A DNA stretch of 64,000 nucleotides from Kaistella gelatinilytica (GTDB lineage: Bacteria > Bacteroidota > Bacteroidia > Flavobacteriales > Weeksellaceae): assembly GCF_015679325.1 (NCBI RefSeq), contig NZ_JADPVI010000001.1, positions 1,302,001 to 1,366,000 of the forward strand, read 5' to 3'. A program made the translations under genes and the position numbers. The notes beneath the pieces are model-generated. The model was not told where the DNA came from. It saw only the letters and a list, made by a program, of their open reading frames with translations, and made no database searches. Positions 59,958 to 64,000 of the stretch are shown here, piece after piece (positions within the stretch are counted from its first letter, which is position 1; every line of letters begins with the position of its first letter).

Positions 59958-60557
59958 ATGAAAATCACTCAAAAAAAATTATTTAAAACTCAAGTTCTAG
60001 ATTTTGATGATTCAAAACTTCATATTACCACATCGAAACTGGGAAACAAAAATGAGTTCGATATTTCATTTGAGTCAATTTTTACGGAAAAATATCATAT
60101 AAAAGAATCGTCTTTAATACTTTTTTTTAGCGCAGCTTTTTTCTATCTACTTTCATTCGCTTTATATTACTGGAGGTTTATCCAGCATGATAAGAATATA
60201 GAAGAAGAAGCTTTTGTTTTCTGGGCAATTGTAGCGACAATTCTTTTAGCTTTAGGAATATTATTTCTGCAAAATTTTTGGAAAATAAATTTGGCAGGTG
60301 GAAGCTTTTTAAAAATATATAAAAACAGTCCTGCTAAATCTGAAGTTGATCATTTTATCGAAGAACTGTTTAATCGCCGTAACGAATATTTAAAGAAAAT
60401 GTATGGACATATCAATCCAAATTTAGACTACGAGAATCAACACAATAATTTTCGCTGGTTATTGAACATGAAAGTTTTTAGTACCCTCGAATTTGAGGAA
60501 AAAGTACGAAGTCTGGACGAGATCTTTAATAAAAATTCTACAAAAATTGGTTTTTGA
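59958..60557 (+). CDS. Two-helix membrane protein of unknown function
   Basis: 199 residues from the ATG at 59958 (an earlier TTG-type start at 59913 overlaps the nuo terminator). A first cytoplasmic segment of about 55 residues is followed by two membrane helices (LILFFSAAFFYLLSFALYYW and FWAIVATILLALGILFL) and a hydrophilic tail with a NRRNEYLKKMYGHINPN segment. I do not recognise a family. It is transcribed alone after the nuo terminator, without visible operon partners. Confidence 0.7.
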   Translation: MKITQKKLFKTQVLDFDDSKLHITTSKLGNKNEFDISFESIFTEKYHIKESSLILFFSAAFFYLLSFALYYWRFIQHDKNIEEEAFVFWAIVATILLALGILFLQNFWKINLAGGSFLKIYKNSPAKSEVDHFIEELFNRRNEYLKKMYGHINPNLDYENQHNNFRWLLNMKVFSTLEFEEKVRSLDEIFNKNSTKIGF

Positions 60558-60702
60558 GTAAGCTTATGTTTTTTAAGTTTGAAAAGTTTTAATCTCTTCT
60601 ATCCAATCGATCATCACTTTTTTAATTATAAAAATTAGAGTAATTATTACACCAAACAATTTTACCTAAATTTGTTTTTAAACCAATTAAATTTATTTTA
60701 TT

Positions 60703-61659
60703 ATGAAAACAAAATTTACTTTTTTTAAAAACCCCAATCATTTAATAAAGACCATTGCGATATGGAAGTTGAACAAACGAATAATCCCCGGCGTGATGGG
60801 ATTAATGATGTTGATCTGTAGTATAAAAACCAATGCGCAGACAAGATTAGTGGTACCAAATACCGATGAAGGAAGTGCTTTTATCGGCCCCTTTGGAAAT
60901 GCTGCCAGACAGTTACAATTTATTATCGACGACACATTGCTCACTACTCTTGTCGGAAAAAACCTCACGACGATATCATTTCGTTTGCCTGCAAGCACGA
61001 CCGACGCTTGGCCACCAAATGCATTGACCATGTCTTCATTTGAAATTTATTTAAGTAACAGTGTCGAACCCGCTGACCGACAACTTGATTTCCCGGCGAA
61101 TGTTGTTGGTCCTCAAACCAAAGTACGATTGGGAAGTCTTCCAATTCCTGCTGGTGCTTTAACCGTTGGTTCTAATCCAAATCAATTCAGCTTTAAAATT
61201 CCTTTCACAAGTTTATGGAAGTACAACGGTGGCAATCTATTGATAGAAATACGCCACAGCGGAACCGGAATATCTTCCAGATCTGTTCACGCTGCTTCAA
61301 CAAGTTCCGCAGGTTACGGCACCTTGTATTCTGCGCTTTGGCAATCAACAGGAGCAGTTTTGCAAGGCAACTTTATCTATGTAGAGATCACTGCAGAGAA
61401 TGTATTAGGAGAAAATTCAGTAAAAATCGGAGGAAATTCGGTTGTTTATCCGAATCCTGTAAAAGATATGCTGTCTATTAAATCTGACAAAGAATTTACA
61501 TCTTACTCGATTTACAATATGGCTGGACAAATGCTTAATTCAGAGAAAATCTCTGGAAGCCAACCAATAAATGTAGCGCGTCTCCCAACTGGTCAATTTA
61601 TATTAAAGTTGACTGATAAAAATGGAAATACGGAAGTAACTCAATTTATCAAAAAATAA
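60703..61659 (+). CDS. Secreted protein with T9SS sorting domain, unknown function
   Basis: 318 residues. The N-terminus is long and basic (LIKTIAIWKLNKRIIPGVMG) before a hydrophobic stretch and the NAQT cleavage region at about residue 47; the signal peptide is atypically long, and a shorter start is possible at the internal Met 32. The middle (about 50-230) is rich in strands and Gly/Ser/Thr with no known motif. The C-terminal 75 residues (VVYPNPVKDMLSIKSDKEF to the end) are a type A T9SS sorting domain. It should be secreted or surface-attached. Confidence 0.82.
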   Translation: MKTKFTFFKNPNHLIKTIAIWKLNKRIIPGVMGLMMLICSIKTNAQTRLVVPNTDEGSAFIGPFGNAARQLQFIIDDTLLTTLVGKNLTTISFRLPASTTDAWPPNALTMSSFEIYLSNSVEPADRQLDFPANVVGPQTKVRLGSLPIPAGALTVGSNPNQFSFKIPFTSLWKYNGGNLLIEIRHSGTGISSRSVHAASTSSAGYGTLYSALWQSTGAVLQGNFIYVEITAENVLGENSVKIGGNSVVYPNPVKDMLSIKSDKEFTSYSIYNMAGQMLNSEKISGSQPINVARLPTGQFILKLTDKNGNTEVTQFIKK

Positions 61660-61676
61660 ACGTTCAAATCCTCTCC

Positions 61677-61712
61677 AAAATGCCATCTTATTAAATTGAG
61701 GTGGCATTTTTA
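61677..61712 (+). terminator. Terminator after the T9SS cargo gene
   Basis: A 12-bp stem, AAAATGCCATCT / AGGTGGCATTTT, with one T-G pair, a 10-base loop and a short T run. Confidence 0.8.
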
Positions 61713-61742
61713 TATTCCCTTTAGAAGAAATCAAAAGTAAAT

Positions 61743-61758
61743 TTAATCATTTGATTAA
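61743..61758. promoter_or_regulatory. Inverted repeat upstream of the tetR-tolC operon, operator candidate
   Basis: TTAATCA and TGATTAA arms with a TT spacer. A further half-like element (AAATCA) follows. A TAACTTTA -7-like box is at 61788-61795, with TTTG at 61763 as a possible -33, so the palindrome lies just above the promoter. Confidence 0.4.
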
Positions 61759-61812
61759 TTCATTTGTTTAAATCAAAAAATTAGTGGTAACTTTACCTTA
61801 GAATTTAAAGAC

Positions 61813-62409
61813 ATGAAAGCAGAAGAACTTTCTACAGAAGACAAAATTTTACTCGCAGCCTCAAAAGTTTTTACCGAAAAAGGATTTTCAGGAACCAGAA
61901 CGCGCGAAATTGCCGAAGAAGCGGGCATTAATTTGGCTCTCCTCAACTACTATTTCCGAACGAAAGAAAAATTGTTTGAACAGGTAATGAAAGTAAAGAT
62001 TGTTCTACTTTTCGGACAAATCATTCCCATCGTGACGAATGAGAAAACAACTTTAGAGGAAAAGATCGATTTGGCAAGCGAAAAATATTTCGACATTTTA
62101 TCAAAAAATCCAAACCTTCCCATTTTTATTCTAAGTGAAATTCAGAAGAAAACTTCCGATATCAAATCAATCCTGCCTTTTGAAAAAGTTTTGAATAATT
62201 CAATCATAATCAAACAGATTAAGGAAAGAAAACCCAGAATAGATCCATTTCACTATCTCCTGAATTTTTTGAGCATGACTGCTTTTCCTTTCGTAGTGAA
62301 ACCAATTTTACAAAGTTTTGACATCATGAACGACGGTGAATTTCAAAATTTCGTGAAAGAAAGAAAAACCTTAGTTCCAATCTGGATAAAAATGATGTTG
62401 AATAATTAA
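61813..62409 (+). CDS. TetR/AcrR-family regulator of an efflux operon
   Basis: 198 residues. The HTH shows the pattern KVFTEKGFSGTRTREIAEEAGI and NLALLNYYFRTKEKLFEQVM. The C-terminal half is a hydrophobic ligand-binding domain. It is the first gene of a run with tolC and hlyD-type genes (13-base gap to tolC), so it most likely represses this efflux system. The inverted repeat at 61743-61758 is a plausible operator. Confidence 0.93.
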   Translation: MKAEELSTEDKILLAASKVFTEKGFSGTRTREIAEEAGINLALLNYYFRTKEKLFEQVMKVKIVLLFGQIIPIVTNEKTTLEEKIDLASEKYFDILSKNPNLPIFILSEIQKKTSDIKSILPFEKVLNNSIIIKQIKERKPRIDPFHYLLNFLSMTAFPFVVKPILQSFDIMNDGEFQNFVKERKTLVPIWIKMMLNN

Positions 62410-62422
62410 AATTATTACGGCA

Positions 62423-63670
62423 ATGAAAATTTTAAAATACTTATTTCTCCTCCTCTTCTTCTCTGTTAACTCACAAACATTGACTTTAGAAGAATGTTAC
62501 GGTTTGGCGAAACAGAATTATCCGCTTATCAAACGTCACGATCTCATTGCGAAAACCAAAGAATACAATCTTCAGAATGTAACAAAAGGTTGGCTTCCAC
62601 AAATCCAGATTATTGGACAGGCAACTTATCAAAATGATGTTACGCAAATTCCGTTCAAACTTCCTAATCTCAACATCGATCCTGTAAGTAAAGATCAATA
62701 TAAAGTCTATGCAGATGTTCAGCAGAATATTTATGACGGTGGAATGATCGCCAATCAAAAGAAAATAGCAACCATTAATTCTGAAATCGAACTGCAAAAA
62801 ACAGAAGTCGAAACCAATCAACTGGAATTGAGAATCAACCAAATTTATTTCGGAATTCTACAAACCAACGAACAGCTTCAACAAACAGAACTCACCAAAT
62901 CCAATATCACAAACGGATTAAAAAAAGCTGAAGCACAATTAGAAAACGGCATTATTTACAGAAGCAACGTAGATGTTCTAAAAGCACAATTAGTCAATCT
63001 GCAGCAGAAACAATTGGAACTTCTATCGATTAAAAAGAGTTTTCTCCAAATGCTTTCCCTTTTCATTAACAAAAATTTAGAGGAAAACACGATACTTTTA
63101 AAACCTGAAAAAATCCTCATTCAAGATGAGAATAGACGTGCAGAACTAAAACTTTTCGATTTACAAAAACTCGGTTTAGAACAGCAGAAATCTAACATCA
63201 ACTCGAAAAACACTCCAAAATTAGGTGCGTTTTTTCAAGGTGGTTACGGAAAACCAAGTTTTAATATGTTGAAAAATGAATTCGATGTTTTTTATATTGG
63301 CGGTCTGCGTTTGAATATTCCAATTTCTGGATTTTATACCAAGAAAAATGATTTGGCTTTAGTAGAAACTCAACAACAGGAAATCGAGGTACAGAAAGAA
63401 AACTTCCTTTTCAATCAGCAATTTCAAACCATTCAGAACAATAATGACCTTGATAAAATCCAGCAATTGATTGAGAAAGATGATGAACTTGTTTTATTAC
63501 GAGAAAGCATCAAAAAAGCATCTTTAGCACAACTGGAAAACGGCGTTATTACAACGAACGATTATCTCCGCGAAGTGAATGAATTGGATCGCGCAAAAAA
63601 CCAAAAAATCACGCACGAGATTCAATATCTTTTAACGCAATATAACCTGAAAGCACAACTGAATCAGTGA
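62423..63670 (+). CDS. TolC-family outer-membrane efflux protein
   Basis: 415 residues with a signal peptide (MKILKYLFLLLFFSVNSQT). Two related halves each contain the long helical barrel pattern of outer-membrane efflux proteins (NEQLQQTELTKSNITNGLKK and ESIKKASLAQLENGVITTND, where LENGVITTNDYL echoes LENGIIYRSNVDVL in the first half). It would form the outer-membrane channel of a tripartite pump, with the adaptor encoded next. It follows the regulator by 13 bases. Confidence 0.93.
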   Translation: MKILKYLFLLLFFSVNSQTLTLEECYGLAKQNYPLIKRHDLIAKTKEYNLQNVTKGWLPQIQIIGQATYQNDVTQIPFKLPNLNIDPVSKDQYKVYADVQQNIYDGGMIANQKKIATINSEIELQKTEVETNQLELRINQIYFGILQTNEQLQQTELTKSNITNGLKKAEAQLENGIIYRSNVDVLKAQLVNLQQKQLELLSIKKSFLQMLSLFINKNLEENTILLKPEKILIQDENRRAELKLFDLQKLGLEQQKSNINSKNTPKLGAFFQGGYGKPSFNMLKNEFDVFYIGGLRLNIPISGFYTKKNDLALVETQQQEIEVQKENFLFNQQFQTIQNNNDLDKIQQLIEKDDELVLLRESIKKASLAQLENGVITTNDYLREVNELDRAKNQKITHEIQYLLTQYNLKAQLNQ

Positions 63671-63672
63671 TT

Positions 63673-63704
63673 GAGTATTTGAGTATTTGAGTATTTGAGT
63701 ATTT
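63673..63704. repeat. Four tandem octamers GAGTATTT between tolC and the hlyD-type gene
   Basis: Four perfect 8-base units in the 74-base gap, followed by GAAAATTA. Copy number may vary by slippage, and the unit contains TATTTG, part of a -7-like box. Confidence 0.8.
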
Positions 63705-63744
63705 GAAAATTAAATGAAGACCTCCTTAATAAAAAAAATATCCG

Positions 63745-64000
63745 ATGAAAATATATATATTACTTGTAGCAATTCTTTCTCTTGCTTCCTGCAATAATTC
63801 AGATTATAACTACGATGCTTCCGGAACTTTTGAGGCCGATGAAATCTTGGTTACGGCGAAAGCAAATGGAACCATTCTGCATCTTAATGTAGAAGAAGGA
63901 CAAAATTTGAAGCTCAATGAAAAAGTTGGAGAAATTGATCCTAAAAGTGTAGAATTACAAAAAGATCAAGTCGTCGCAAGCATCGACGCCATCGACCAAA
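63745..64000 (+). CDS. HlyD/RND-type periplasmic adaptor, partial (cut by the window end)
   Basis: Only the first 85 codons are in the window. The N-terminus is a lipoprotein signal peptide (MKIYILLVAILSLASC, lipobox LASC). The following EADEILVTAKANGTILHLNV and EEGQNLKLNEKVGEID stretch has the biotinyl-lipoyl-like fold start of membrane-fusion proteins. It should join the TolC-type channel to an inner-membrane pump encoded beyond the end. The ATG at 63745 is 40 bases after the octamer repeats. Confidence 0.88.
   Translation, partial: MKIYILLVAILSLASCNNSDYNYDASGTFEADEILVTAKANGTILHLNVEEGQNLKLNEKVGEIDPKSVELQKDQVVASIDAIDQ

Noticed and set aside
1..64000. CRISPR array, rRNA genes, insertion sequences
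   Set aside because: No regularly spaced repeats of CRISPR size, no rRNA-like sequence and no transposase gene were seen.

Overview
The window looks like the chromosome of a flavobacterium of the Chryseobacterium group (Weeksellaceae, Bacteroidota). The evidence is low GC content, several starts preceded by the Bacteroidota -7 box TAnnTTTG, secreted proteins with type IX secretion C-terminal domains (35463-37861, 60703-61659), a Bacteroidota-style kdp cluster with a split KdpD, and a 14-gene nuo operon with a short NuoG. Assignment below family level is inference.

Layout. 1-1600: SlyD-like FKBP isomerase and a lipoprotein alpha/beta hydrolase. 1617-12293 (minus strand): K+ uptake cluster, running from a sigma-54-type response regulator through three micro-ORFs (one is kdpF), kdpA, kdpB, kdpC, a beta-barrel porin and a stand-alone KdpD sensor domain to a separate membrane histidine kinase. 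12496-16528 (minus): DJ-1/PfpI protein, then doxX-tetR-MDR reductase-iron alcohol dehydrogenase, with a 14-bp palindromic operator candidate upstream of doxX. 16725-23983: Tex, glycerophosphodiester phosphodiesterase, an SDR, a Fur-type regulator with a heavy-metal P-type ATPase, and a very acidic unknown protein.

24230-32294 is an A+T-rich accessory island ending next to a tRNA with a CAT anticodon (32545-32618, minus), whose 3' end faces the island. It encodes a patatin phospholipase; a TIR-transmembrane protein with a long repeat ectodomain; a deoxyribosyltransferase-like protein with a TPR-S/TRAF-binding-like half; a ThsB-like TIR protein; a four-TM SLATT protein; another TIR protein; and, convergently, a TIR-transmembrane-coiled-coil-OmpA protein. 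No integrase, CD-NTase, SIR2 or classical ThsA is visible. The four genes 27667-30986 are packed with gaps of 1, -1 and 2 bases and look like one co-translated immune or abortive-infection system. This is the best candidate for an undescribed system here. The function is inferred from domain content only.

32936-45436: core genes (methylmalonyl-CoA epimerase, rbfA, LolC/E-type permease, two tandem secreted endonuclease I paralogues, aroE, a DUF349 protein, ribD, a YigZ-family protein, a zinc peptidase, an acetyltransferase-like protein). 45554-59860: nuoABCDEF, an outer-membrane protein, then nuoGHIJKLMN (complex I). 59958-64000: unknown membrane protein, T9SS cargo protein, and a tetR-tolC-hlyD efflux operon cut by the window end.

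The intergenic DNA carries several repeat families: a hairpin element with a compensatory base change, CGCAAAG-type repeats, a GTAGGGACAAGT palindrome, and short heptamer tandem repeats with differing units, often directly before start codons. Calls rest on reading the sequence and on family knowledge. No database search was possible.
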